Positions 1 to 7,642 of a stretch of 18,785 nucleotides of DNA are shown in pieces. Origin of the DNA: Euryarchaeota archaeon UBA10 (GTDB lineage: Archaea > Thermoplasmatota > Poseidoniia > Poseidoniales > Poseidoniaceae); assembly GCA_002498185.1 (NCBI GenBank), contig DAGO01000071.1, forward strand, positions 8,749 to 27,533. The letters are read 5' to 3'. A program made the translations under genes and the position numbers. The notes beneath the pieces are model-generated. The model saw only the letters and a program-made list of their open reading frames with translations, was not told the origin of the DNA and did no database searches. How positions within the stretch are numbered: the first letter of the stretch is position 1; the number at the start of each line of letters is the position of its first letter.

Positions 1-192
1 GAATGGTGGTATGCACCCGCAGCATATCTCTCCACACTATTGCTTGTAGGTGTAATCTATCGTCCAAAGAAATCAGGATTGACACCAATCTTCGGCATCC
101 CTATCTGTCTGATTATTTTGCACACAGCATTTACTATTGGTTTGTTCGACGGATTTACTCGAAGTGGAAGACCTCCGAGCGACCGTACATAA
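1..192 (+). CDS. C-terminal fragment of a membrane protein (5' end outside window)
   Basis: Reading frame 1 is open from the first base to a TAA at 190-192 and gives 63 residues with no start inside the window, so the gene begins upstream. The fragment has two hydrophobic stretches (around residues 7-20 and 30-50) separated by a short basic turn (RPKKSG), and ends in a polar tail containing GRPPSDRT. That is the usual look of the last two membrane helices of a polytopic protein. The family cannot be told from this piece. The stop overlaps an ATG (TAATG), and the next membrane gene starts 40 nt further on in the same direction, so the two are probably co-transcribed. An overlapping frame at 3-233 is a shadow. 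Confidence 0.6.
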   Translation, partial: EWWYAPAAYLSTLLLVGVIYRPKKSGLTPIFGIPICLIILHTAFTIGLFDGFTRSGRPPSDRT

Positions 193-233
193 TGCGCAAA
201 CCTTCATTGGTGAAAAGTAAATCAGCAGATTGA
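192..233 (+). CDS. Possible 13-codon coupled mini-ORF
   Basis: ATG at 192-194 overlaps the upstream stop (TAATG). The 13-codon frame (MRKPSLVKSKSAD) ends in TGA at 231-233, which overlaps the ATG of the next gene (TGATG). The peptide is basic and polar. No Shine-Dalgarno precedes it. It may carry terminating ribosomes from one gene to the next, or it may be chance; nothing else supports it as a functional peptide. Confidence 0.15.
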   Translation: MRKPSLVKSKSAD

Positions 234-1156
234 TGGCAAGGCAATTGACCTCAACGGTGTTATTGTTTACACCCGCTTTGGTTCTCAATGCTTTGCGATT
301 CATTGTGACACCTTTGGGAGACATGATGTCAATTTCGCCAATGCTTGATATTGGGCTGCATGTGGGTGCTTTTGGTGTTGGATACATTTTGTTTCGAAGA
401 ACTCGTGTGGTTAGAGACCATGAGTGGAGAAGAAGCCAAGCTGTAAAATCTGTAAGTGGTCATTTCAAGGCAGAGGATAGTGGGGTTTGGGAGAAAGACA
501 TTGCAATGGATACGCAACTTTCTGTTGAAGCAGAAGCCAACTTGAAAGGACAAGTTGGTGGAGCAATAAGAGGAATTTCCACACTAGGAAGTTCAGAGGT
601 AGAGACTGAAGTTGAAGTAGAAATGCTGGTTGATGCTGAGCATGTACGCAGAGCTCAAGCCAGAGTATCAGGGGATGAGCAATTCGATGGAGTAGGACTC
701 AATTCAACCATAGGTGCAGTCAGGAAGCCATCTCCGATGGACAGTTTCCTCGATTGGATTGCATCACTAAGAGGCAGAGACCGTAAAGTCGAGAGAGATG
801 CTAAGAAAAACGCTGCACTAACCGCCCGTAGTAGTGAGGCACCGGTCATTGCACAACGTCCAATAGCACCACTTCAACCAATTCAATCAGAAGAAAAACG
901 TCATGTTCCTATGGAAATGGTTTCAGTTACAGATACCGGTGCTGAGTCAGTGATTATTGATGAGGAAACAAATGAGATCAGCGCTCCGGTAAATCGAGAA
1001 TTATCAATAGAGGAGATGGCATATGGAAAATCATCTCGCAGAGGCTCAACAACACGACCAAATGCAGGTTTAGCATCTCAGATAATATGTGGCGTGTGTT
1101 CAACAATTAACCCTGTAGGAGAGAGATTTTGTTCAAACTGTGGAAGTAATCTTTAG
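233..1156 (+). CDS. Two-helix membrane protein with C-terminal zinc ribbon, unknown function
   Basis: Protein of 307 residues. The N-terminus carries two hydrophobic segments (about residues 6-22 and 38-53), the second followed by a basic stretch (RRTRVVRDHEWRR) that places the rest in the cytoplasm by the positive-inside rule. The middle (about 60-280) is charged, low in hydrophobic clusters and probably largely disordered. The last 22 residues form a zinc ribbon: CGVC (C286, C289) and CSNC (C300, C303), the small type common in archaeal regulators and membrane adaptors. An in-frame TTG lies at 230, but the ATG at 233 is preferred; an in-frame stop at 218-220 rules out longer forms. It lies just upstream of dnaJ, with 52 nt between them. 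I do not recognise the family. Zinc binding is inferred from the cysteines only. Confidence 0.75.
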   Translation: MARQLTSTVLLFTPALVLNALRFIVTPLGDMMSISPMLDIGLHVGAFGVGYILFRRTRVVRDHEWRRSQAVKSVSGHFKAEDSGVWEKDIAMDTQLSVEAEANLKGQVGGAIRGISTLGSSEVETEVEVEMLVDAEHVRRAQARVSGDEQFDGVGLNSTIGAVRKPSPMDSFLDWIASLRGRDRKVERDAKKNAALTARSSEAPVIAQRPIAPLQPIQSEEKRHVPMEMVSVTDTGAESVIIDEETNEISAPVNRELSIEEMAYGKSSRRGSTTRPNAGLASQIICGVCSTINPVGERFCSNCGSNL

Positions 1157-1197
1157 CGCTGTACTGAATAACCCCTACCACTCCCCGTAAAACAACT

Positions 1198-1203
1198 GAG
1201 GTG
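1198..1203 (+). promoter_or_regulatory. Shine-Dalgarno of dnaJ (supports a TTG start)
   Basis: GAGGTG, complementary to the archaeal 16S rRNA 3' end, ends 5 nt before the TTG at 1209. An in-frame TGA at 1197-1199 excludes any earlier start, so this site fixes the unusual TTG initiation codon. Confidence 0.65.
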
Positions 1204-1208
1204 CTTTC

Positions 1209-2333
1209 TTGTCTGATAAGAGAGATTATTATGAGGTCCTTGGAGTTTCTAAGGACGCTGATGATAAGGAACTGAAAAAAGCCTTCAGGTCTCTTGCAAG
1301 AAAGTATCACCCAGACAAAAACGATGCACCAGATGCTGATGAGAAATTCAAGGAAATTCAAGAGGCATATGCTGTTCTTTCTGATTCAGAAAAGCGTCGT
1401 AATTACGACCGGTTCGGACATAATTCTCCAGGGGGTTCACCATTTGGCCCCGGTGGATTCCAAGGATTCAATATCAACCTTGACGACATCTTAGGAGGAG
1501 ATTTTTTCTCGAATATTTTCGGTGGGGGAAGGAGACGTTCAACTCAAAGTCAAGGCAATGACATCTTAGTGCGTCACGAAATTTCTCTGAAGGATGTTCT
1601 GACAGGTGGCAAGGATGAAATTGAAATTGACTTGCCTACAATTTGCAATGACTGTGAAGGAACTGGCGCAAAAGACGGTATTACTACTGAGTGCCCTGAA
1701 TGTGATGGTGCAGGCCAAGTAAGAATACGCCAGCAGATCGGACCATTCGTTCAAGATTCAGTCAGACCCTGTCCTCAATGCAGGGGTTCAGGTCGTATCT
1801 TCACATCAAGATGCAAAACATGTGCAGGAGACGGTATCATAACAGAATCGCAAGTACTCAGATTCAATGTTCCTCCTGGTGCTCAAGATGGAACCAGATT
1901 GCGCATGAGAGGAAAGGGTCAACCGGCCCCATTTGGAAAAGGAATTCCTGGTGATTTGTTCATCGAATTAATTATTGAAGAACATCCATGGTTTGAAAGA
2001 AATGGGATGGATTTGATCATGTCTCTTCCGCTTGGATTTAGTGACCTAGCTTTAGGGACATCTGTTACTCTACCGCACATCGATGACAAAGATTTGGTGA
2101 TTAAGGTTCCAGCAGGGACCAATTCAGGAGATACAATTACAATTTCATCTAGAGGTGTGCCCTCTAGCCGAGGTATTGGCAGAGGTGACGTCGTGGTTTT
2201 GTGTAAATTGCACATGCCGAAGAAATTTGACAAGTCTACTAAAAAATCGCTTGAAGAATTACGTGAATCATTGAGTGGAAATGGTGACTTAATAGATCGA
2301 GTAATCGATGACGCAGAGGAGAGAAGACGCTGA
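1209..2333 (+). CDS. dnaJ: Chaperone protein DnaJ (Hsp40, type I)
   Basis: Co-chaperone that delivers unfolded proteins to DnaK and stimulates its ATPase. At 374 residues it has the full type I layout: J domain (about 6-70) with the essential HPD at 34-36, a Gly/Phe-rich linker (about 73-107), a cysteine-rich zinc domain with four CxxCxGxG repeats (C146-G153, C162-G169, C188-G195, C202-G209), then the C-terminal substrate-binding domains. No key residue is missing. The start is TTG at 1209, fixed by an in-frame stop at 1197 and a good Shine-Dalgarno. dnaK and grpE, often adjacent in archaea, are not next to it here: upstream is a membrane zinc-ribbon protein, and downstream is a convergent gene that abuts it directly (TGA|TTA). 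Archaea are generally thought to have acquired the DnaK system from bacteria; that is family knowledge, not shown here. Confidence 0.97.
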   Translation: MSDKRDYYEVLGVSKDADDKELKKAFRSLARKYHPDKNDAPDADEKFKEIQEAYAVLSDSEKRRNYDRFGHNSPGGSPFGPGGFQGFNINLDDILGGDFFSNIFGGGRRRSTQSQGNDILVRHEISLKDVLTGGKDEIEIDLPTICNDCEGTGAKDGITTECPECDGAGQVRIRQQIGPFVQDSVRPCPQCRGSGRIFTSRCKTCAGDGIITESQVLRFNVPPGAQDGTRLRMRGKGQPAPFGKGIPGDLFIELIIEEHPWFERNGMDLIMSLPLGFSDLALGTSVTLPHIDDKDLVIKVPAGTNSGDTITISSRGVPSSRGIGRGDVVVLCKLHMPKKFDKSTKKSLEELRESLSGNGDLIDRVIDDAEERRR

Positions 2334-4367
2334 TTATTCTTCACTATCGTCTAGTTCTCGATAAATTGTGTTGGCTGGCTTCGCAGCCATTGGCTCACCA
2401 TCCACCATTCCAGATAGGTGGATGTCAACCGAATCAGCGTTACCTTGGAGGTCAACTCTGATGAAAACACGGGTATTGTCATGAATAGTGTCAAGGAATA
2501 TTTCGTGGGCCCTCTTCAGTAATTTAGGCTCGACTCTCGAAACAGTCCACGAATCACCTTCAGGTGATTCGAATTTCAAAGCGGCTACACTCCACTCGCA
2601 ATCGTGAGGCCGCAAACCGATTAGAAGTGGCCAAGAACCATCATCTGACAATCTACTGTCCAGTGTCCATACTGCCAAATCAATACCTGTTGTAAAGTGG
2701 CGAACTTCTTCTTGACCCCAAACTTCCAGCGCTTCTTCCCAATCTAGGGTTGAGACAGACCTTAACGCTCTAGACAAATCAGTAGGTGAAAAACTTCCAT
2801 CATCTAACTTGGTACTTAGCCACTGCAGTCGGTTCTTCTTGCGAGCAAACTCTTCAGCAAATGCACGAGTTCTCCTTATGTTGATGTAGAAAATTACGAA
2901 GGGTAGAATTAGAATCAAACCCATCAGCCAGTAAAAGACATCAGCAGCTTCTTTCACTGCATCCGATGCAGGGAACCATGGCTCATCACCCTCATCGAGA
3001 ACCGCAGTTGAAACTCGAATATTCCATTCTACGGAATCTGCATTTCCATCAACTGAATCACTACCGTTAAGATGTTGAATACGAATGAAATGAGTACCTA
3101 ATCCAACATCCAATGATAGGGTTATCTTGTCCATAGAATAGGTCGCAGTTGCTGAATCAACTATGTCCCATGTATCTTGGTCCATATTCCAAATTGTAAC
3201 TTGGAGGTCGTATATGTCCCCTTCAACAATAACATCCACTAGGTGCACAGATTCGTTCCACCCGGTGGTCTCAACTCGCAGAATGTCTTGATAATCTCCC
3301 ATGTGTAAAGTCAGTTCGCCATTCTCTGAATGTCCGTCCATTACAATCAATGGATATGACGAATTATTACTAGTAGCGGATAGTGGTTTGAAACCTGGTG
3401 CATCCATACCCCAACTTGCATCGTAATGTGTTTGTCTTTCCATGCTTGCAGACCATTCGCAATCGCAATCCCATTTGAATTCGATATAATCGATATTAGC
3501 GATTCCACTTAATCTGTCACCTACACTGCCATTACTCCATTCCGAGATACTGGTAGAGGTGTATACATATCGATATCTAAAATCGACTTGTGTGCCATTA
3601 CTATTAATTGAATCAGTGACAACCAATGACTCATCTCCTCCGCTTGAAACAGCAAATGAGGATGAGCCAATTCCTCTAATCTCTCCAATATCTGTAACTT
3701 GAATTATCTCTTCAGTTGAATATTTTTCAACATTCAATGCCCAAATTGCACTTGGATTAGGGCTTTGAACTGTTACGATTAATCTGCCAGCTTCATCAAT
3801 AGGTAACACGATTTGATAACTCATATCAATCGATGTGTTAAGTGCTAGTGAAATCGATTCGTCTATACTGGTTTCATCATTTGAGTTTTGGAAATGTAAG
3901 TCGATATCTATTGCAGATGATGCAGCTAGTAACTCCAAAAAGACAACTTGATTTTCATCAACCTCTACAGCGAAAATATCTGAATCATCATCGATTAAAT
4001 CCCCTGAGACATAGGTTCCTTGGCAATATTCCCCAATTTGCGGCTGTTTGCATGTTAACACGCTGATTGTATCAAATGAGTCCGAAGGTGCAGGTCTAAG
4101 GTTCGGCAAATCATTCGTAACAGGGATTACACTCTGGCACCTTGAATTATTTTCAACAAAAAAAGTGTGATTACCAGAATCTAGACTTGCAGTAAATTCG
4201 CTACCATTAGCGATTTCGTTACCCTGCGAGTCATGGATAGTAGCCCAAGATGCATCACAATCAAACCATGTCATTCCTTCTACGGTCATCCTAGTTTCTG
4301 AATTGGCAGATGCGGTAAATGGGAGAAGCACCAGTATAGCGACAAGCCAGAACACTCGTCTTCCCAT
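2334..4367 (-). CDS. Large secreted/membrane-anchored protein with PPC-like domain and cytoplasmic tail
   Basis: A protein of 677 residues. The start is set at the ATG at 4365-4367 because it begins a textbook signal peptide (MGRRVFWLVAILVLLPFTASANSE); the frame is open further upstream, but that part is basic and unlike an exported N-terminus. The ectodomain (about 25-470) is rich in Asp, Ser, Asn and Thr. Around residues 120-225 it contains a segment with the look of a bacterial pre-peptidase C-terminal (PPC) beta-sandwich: a DDDSDIFAVEV opening, then alternating strands around AIDIDLHF. One hydrophobic helix (about 476-497, LMGLILILPFVIFYINIRR) follows, with arginines on its inner side, then a roughly 180-residue cytoplasmic tail rich in Trp, Asp and Glu. 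Four cysteines near residues 355-375 and earlier may form disulfides. No catalytic motif is seen. Function unknown; it resembles a surface receptor or anchor in topology only. Its stop abuts the dnaJ stop. Confidence 0.8.
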   Translation of the reverse strand: MGRRVFWLVAILVLLPFTASANSETRMTVEGMTWFDCDASWATIHDSQGNEIANGSEFTASLDSGNHTFFVENNSRCQSVIPVTNDLPNLRPAPSDSFDTISVLTCKQPQIGEYCQGTYVSGDLIDDDSDIFAVEVDENQVVFLELLAASSAIDIDLHFQNSNDETSIDESISLALNTSIDMSYQIVLPIDEAGRLIVTVQSPNPSAIWALNVEKYSTEEIIQVTDIGEIRGIGSSSFAVSSGGDESLVVTDSINSNGTQVDFRYRYVYTSTSISEWSNGSVGDRLSGIANIDYIEFKWDCDCEWSASMERQTHYDASWGMDAPGFKPLSATSNNSSYPLIVMDGHSENGELTLHMGDYQDILRVETTGWNESVHLVDVIVEGDIYDLQVTIWNMDQDTWDIVDSATATYSMDKITLSLDVGLGTHFIRIQHLNGSDSVDGNADSVEWNIRVSTAVLDEGDEPWFPASDAVKEAADVFYWLMGLILILPFVIFYINIRRTRAFAEEFARKKNRLQWLSTKLDDGSFSPTDLSRALRSVSTLDWEEALEVWGQEEVRHFTTGIDLAVWTLDSRLSDDGSWPLLIGLRPHDCEWSVAALKFESPEGDSWTVSRVEPKLLKRAHEIFLDTIHDNTRVFIRVDLQGNADSVDIHLSGMVDGEPMAAKPANTIYRELDDSEE

Positions 4368-4431
4368 GATTGGGGCGGTACACTCATACTCCTTCAAATG
4401 ATTCAAGACCAGCGTACTTCCAGCCCGTTTC

Positions 4432-6165
4432 ATGGCGGGGCTGGGACGTACTGTAATTGCTCGCCACCGCATGGCGAGGATGTGGGCTTTGGGAGACCGT
4501 TCAAATCCTGTTTCAAAGACACCTGGTTTGGTTGTGACAGACGAGGAAATCGAAGTCACTTGGGCTCCATTTAGTACATCGAGTGATGGTGGAATACCTC
4601 GAACTTTGAACCTTGATTCAAGAGCAGCCTTTGCTCCTTGGGAAAGTGACAGTAACGGCCCAATGATGAGTGCGTCAATCGGTCATGTTTTACCACCGTC
4701 TTTGGATGAAGCAGATGCTGGAGAAATCGCATCGAAGGGACAGTTGCTGCCTCTCTCTTGGCAGGCATTAAACCATGATGAAGAATTGATGGACGAAAAT
4801 CTGAATCCACACGTTGTAGTACTTACTGATGCGTTACAATTGGCCAATCGTCCGGGGAGATTGGTTGAAGCAATCCTAGTGGTAAAGAAGCGCTTTCCTG
4901 GTGCACTACTTTGGGCACCGGGAATCGGCGGCCCAGATAATTGTGCAGTTCTGTCTTGGTTTGGTGTTGACTTGTTTGACACAACTAGGACCAAGCAAGC
5001 TGAAGCGCATGGTGCTGTATTGACATGGAATGGTCCTAGAATTGCAATTGAAGGGGAGTCCGCGAACAGTCATTGGCGCAGTGCCATCGCAGAGGTACGG
5101 TCCGCAATTTTGTCCAACTCCTTGAGAGAGTTGGCCCAATCCCAATCCCTAAACAGTCCTAGATTGGTTGAACACATGAGGAATCATGACAAACTCATTT
5201 CTAAATCAGAAGGAATATTATCACAGATTGTAAGCGAAGAAACCGCCTTACGAGTCCACAGTGTTGAGTCGCATGATGATCCAATAATTTTGGATTGGGT
5301 CGATTACATTACAAACGAGTATCAATCTCCAGAAGGGCTAGACGATGTCCTAATTCTACTTCCTTGCTCGGCAAGAAAACCATACTCCTCATCCAGAAGT
5401 CATAAGTCATTTAGAAATGCAATGAAGCATAATGCTGGCCACGAGGTAATGGTTACGTCGCCTTTGGGTTTAGTACCAAGGGATTTGGAAGAGGTATGGC
5501 CTGCAGGCCACTATGACATCCCAGTAACGGGAGACTGGACCTTAGATGAGATTGACCGTGTAACCAAAATGCTTGACGCATTATTAGCAAAGAACCAGTA
5601 TCGCGTCATCATCAATCATTCAGGATTCGAATACAATTGTGACATCCCTATCATCGATACTCGACAGGGTGCTTCTGCAACTAATCACGAATCCTTACAG
5701 CGCTTGGAAAAAGCTGTTGCAGAAAATATGCAATCAAAAAAGCGAAGTGGCGAGAAAATCAACCTTGACAATTTTTGTTCAGTTTCTCGATTCCATCACT
5801 TAAATTCTGAGTGGTTGGATGGAGTCCAAGTTCGTGGGAGATTCCCTAGATGGAAGATTCTCAAAGATGGTGAACAAATCGCTATGTGGGCTCCCGAACG
5901 TGGTGGTTTTTCAATTGCGAAGTTAGGTGTTGCAATCCTCGACAAATGTAATTCGCTCAAACGGATAGCATTGAAAGAAAATATCAAGTGGAAGGGGGAT
6001 GTGAATCTCGCTAATCTAGAATCATTTGATTCTACGATTAAGGCAGGTGAAGATATTCTAGTCATGCAAGGCGAGCAGTGCGTCGGTTCTGCTAGGGCAT
6101 CAGCACCAGCCTGGGAGTGGTCTGGCACGCCCGGTAGACTGGCAAAAATGCACCAAAGGCTGTGA
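4432..6165 (+). CDS. arcS: Archaeosine synthase alpha subunit (ArcS)
   Basis: Acts in archaeosine (G+15) biosynthesis in tRNA. After TGT inserts preQ0 at position 15, ArcS modifies the nitrile; in several archaea it adds lysine, which RaSEA then splits to give archaeosine. At 577 residues the layout fits: an N-terminal TGT-like but non-TGT region (about 5-260), the ArcS-specific core with the signature PCSARKPYSSS (P311 onward) followed by SHKSFRNAM, and a C-terminal PUA RNA-binding domain (about 490-577, with GGFSIAKLGV and GEDILVMQGEQCVGSARA). The start at ATG 4432 is kept because RTVIARHRMARMWALG lines up with the family's N-terminal beta strand; ATGs at 4471 and 4480 are alternatives. No Shine-Dalgarno is visible, so the mRNA may be leaderless. 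It is divergent from the surface protein at 2334-4367 (64 nt between starts) and lies upstream of S15. Confidence 0.88.
   Translation: MAGLGRTVIARHRMARMWALGDRSNPVSKTPGLVVTDEEIEVTWAPFSTSSDGGIPRTLNLDSRAAFAPWESDSNGPMMSASIGHVLPPSLDEADAGEIASKGQLLPLSWQALNHDEELMDENLNPHVVVLTDALQLANRPGRLVEAILVVKKRFPGALLWAPGIGGPDNCAVLSWFGVDLFDTTRTKQAEAHGAVLTWNGPRIAIEGESANSHWRSAIAEVRSAILSNSLRELAQSQSLNSPRLVEHMRNHDKLISKSEGILSQIVSEETALRVHSVESHDDPIILDWVDYITNEYQSPEGLDDVLILLPCSARKPYSSSRSHKSFRNAMKHNAGHEVMVTSPLGLVPRDLEEVWPAGHYDIPVTGDWTLDEIDRVTKMLDALLAKNQYRVIINHSGFEYNCDIPIIDTRQGASATNHESLQRLEKAVAENMQSKKRSGEKINLDNFCSVSRFHHLNSEWLDGVQVRGRFPRWKILKDGEQIAMWAPERGGFSIAKLGVAILDKCNSLKRIALKENIKWKGDVNLANLESFDSTIKAGEDILVMQGEQCVGSARASAPAWEWSGTPGRLAKMHQRL
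4460..4478. repeat. Perfect 7-bp inverted repeat at the arcS N-terminus
   Basis: CTCGCCA (4460-4466), loop ccgca, TGGCGAG (4472-4478). It overlaps the alternative ATG at 4471 inside arcS and would form a stable hairpin in the mRNA. It could hide the internal start, or simply reflect codon choice for RHRMARM. Confidence 0.5.
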
Positions 6166-6225
6166 AATACACCATTTTCTCCATGCGTAGTGGTTAAGAA
6201 TGGGTGATAGGTCGGCGGAATGCTC

Positions 6226-6230
6226 GGAGG
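6226..6230 (+). promoter_or_regulatory. Shine-Dalgarno of ribosomal protein S15 (decides the start)
   Basis: GGAGG, 7 nt before the ATG at 6238. It lies downstream of an in-frame ATG at 6220, which it therefore argues against. It is the strongest ribosome binding site in the window. Confidence 0.8.
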
Positions 6231-6237
6231 TTCAATC

Positions 6238-6696
6238 ATGGCACGAATGTACGCTAAGAGGAAAGGTAAATCCGGTTCCACAAAGCCACACAACGAATCA
6301 GCACCAGAGTGGTCAAACACAGACTCAGCTGCTGTTACTGAATTGATTGTTGAATTGGGCAAGGCAGGTCATTCATCCGCATCTATTGGCACAATTCTGC
6401 GCGATCAGCATGCAGTGCCTGATGTCAGGTCAGTTTTAGGAAAGCGAATTTCCGCTGTATTGGCGGAAAATGACATCGGTGGCACATATCCTGAAGATAT
6501 GATGAACTTGATGCGCAAGGCTGTTGGAATCATCGAACACATTGGTTCTGGAAACCACAAGGACATTCACAACAAGCGTGCTTTGGAACTAACCGAAGCA
6601 AAGATTCGACGTTTAGCAAAGTACTACATCAGAGAGGGACGTCTCTCCGCAGATTGGAAGTACAAGCGTGACCAACTACGTTTGATGGTTGAGTGA
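6238..6696 (+). CDS. rps15: 30S ribosomal protein S15 (archaeal uS15)
   Basis: A small-subunit protein that binds 16S rRNA helices and contacts the large subunit. The archaeal/eukaryotic form carries an extra N-terminal domain compared with the roughly 90-residue bacterial protein, and this 152-residue product has it (MARMYAKRKGKSGSTKP). The conserved core follows, with the HKDIHNKRALELTEAKIRRL segment typical of S15 and a basic C-terminus (YKRDQLRLMVE). The start is ATG 6238, chosen from the GGAGG 7 nt upstream and because the family begins MAR-x-(H/Y)-(A/R)-(R/K). The 72-nt gap after arcS leaves room for its own promoter; TTAAGAA at 6194-6200 is a weak box A candidate. It is followed by a DHH-superfamily-like gene, a pairing common in Euryarchaeota. 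Confidence 0.96.
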   Translation: MARMYAKRKGKSGSTKPHNESAPEWSNTDSAAVTELIVELGKAGHSSASIGTILRDQHAVPDVRSVLGKRISAVLAENDIGGTYPEDMMNLMRKAVGIIEHIGSGNHKDIHNKRALELTEAKIRRLAKYYIREGRLSADWKYKRDQLRLMVE

Positions 6697-6738
6697 TGTT
6701 ACACTCAACTTCATAACCACCTACTTGATGTATCATTT

Positions 6739-6744
6739 AGGTGA
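6739..6744 (+). promoter_or_regulatory. Shine-Dalgarno of the RecJ/Cdc45-like gene
   Basis: AGGTGA, 4 nt before the ATG at 6749. It favours this start over the TTG at 6689, which overlaps the S15 stop, and over the ATG at 6728. Confidence 0.6.
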
Positions 6745-6748
6745 GTCA

Positions 6749-7642
6749 ATGAATAGCCTGCTACAAACTTCGGTTTTTTCTTCATTGGAAGAAGAATTGA
6801 GTGATGTAGCATCAATGATTTCTTCTGCTAAAGTTGTCCAACTCATGGCCCCTGCAGATATCGAAGGCGTGCTCGCTTTGGCACAGTTAGAATCGGCGCT
6901 GCTCGATAATTCACAGCATTATCGAAGAAGAGTTTTAGCTCCAAGAAGACACGTTAGCAGAGACCACATCCCAGATTTACCAGCAGTCGATGGATTGATT
7001 ATTCACATCGACCCTTTTCATGACACACAATCCTCTCTAGAAACCAAAGAAAACTATGTTCACATATTTCCATTGTCGGTTTCAGTAAAATTTGGTGCCT
7101 CATCTAAAGAGCACAATGGTGCCGTGGAATGTGTGGCCTTATGCGCTGCAATTGCATCTTTGCTTGCCCCTGAAGGTGCTAGGGTTCGAAAACAACGTTC
7201 CATGGCAATTAGTGGTAGTTGGTTGAGAGGTGGTGCAGATTCTGATTATGACCCAGTTCTATCGTTGATGCGTGACCATCTTGACACTGAAGGCTCGATT
7301 GACATCTGCCCACTTCCTGAAGTTCCGCTTCCAGAAATAGACATGATTCCTGGCCTTTCAAAAATGATGCTAAAGCGATTGTCCAAGGGCTGGCCAACAA
7401 TGGATGTTGAACAAAGAAGTTCAGCGATTAGCGAGTTAGTTTTGCCAGCCTTGAGGATGGAAGGAATCTCTACGATGAGACTTGAAGAGTTAGTTTGGCA
7501 CAGGGTCATGATCCCGGGTAACGATGTTGATTTGGCAAGTCAGTTGCACAACGCAAACTTGCTGTGGCCTGATGATTTAGACCAAGCCAAGCTTCACGCT
7601 AGTAGTATCTTAGATGGTTTAATCTCTAATGGGCATCTATGA
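6749..7642 (+). CDS. Degenerate RecJ/Cdc45-like (DHH superfamily) protein
   Basis: A 297-residue protein, shorter than archaeal RecJ-like nucleases (about 450 or more). Residues about 28-50 (VVQLMAPADIEGVLALAQLESAL) align in pattern with DHH motif I (roughly SHxDxDGxxAxxxLxxAL), but the metal-binding His is replaced and the second Asp is Glu. VDGLIIHIDPF (about 81-91) looks like motif II. Where motif III (DHH) is expected, around YVHIFPLSVSVKFGASS, no DHH is present, yet the following alanine-rich helix (GAVECVALCAAIASLLA) is kept. I read it as an inactive RecJ fold of the kind used as Cdc45 in the CMG helicase. The family call rests on these patterns and on its place after S15, which from memory often precedes recJ in Euryarchaeota. 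The start is ATG 6749 (good Shine-Dalgarno). Its stop abuts the convergent gene. Medium confidence in the fold, low in the role. Confidence 0.5.
   Translation: MNSLLQTSVFSSLEEELSDVASMISSAKVVQLMAPADIEGVLALAQLESALLDNSQHYRRRVLAPRRHVSRDHIPDLPAVDGLIIHIDPFHDTQSSLETKENYVHIFPLSVSVKFGASSKEHNGAVECVALCAAIASLLAPEGARVRKQRSMAISGSWLRGGADSDYDPVLSLMRDHLDTEGSIDICPLPEVPLPEIDMIPGLSKMMLKRLSKGWPTMDVEQRSSAISELVLPALRMEGISTMRLEELVWHRVMIPGNDVDLASQLHNANLLWPDDLDQAKLHASSILDGLISNGHL

Noticed and set aside
3..233. 76-codon plus-strand frame at the left edge
   Set aside because: Overlaps the frame-1 membrane-protein fragment, which has helices and a natural stop; only its last 13 codons (the mini-ORF) are discussed.
4432..4520. 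Possible tRNA at the arcS start (GTTCAAATCC resembles a T-loop at 4499-4508)
   Set aside because: The arms flanking the loop do not pair, no acceptor or anticodon stem fits, and the region codes for the ArcS N-terminus.
4368..4559. N-terminal extension of the 2334-4367 surface protein, in frame upstream to 4559
   Set aside because: It would put 64 basic residues before a clear signal peptide and overlap arcS; the ATG at 4367 is a far better start.
6184..6192. Shared 9-mer TGCGTAGTG upstream of S15 and of the FAS1 gene (15186-15194)
   Set aside because: Many 9-mers repeat by chance in a sequence of this length; two occurrences are not evidence of an element, although both lie about 40-45 nt before a start.
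5796..6362. A 188-codon minus-strand frame across the 3' end of arcS and the S15 start
   Set aside because: Opposite the PUA domain and S15, both clearly coding; no motif or start signal.
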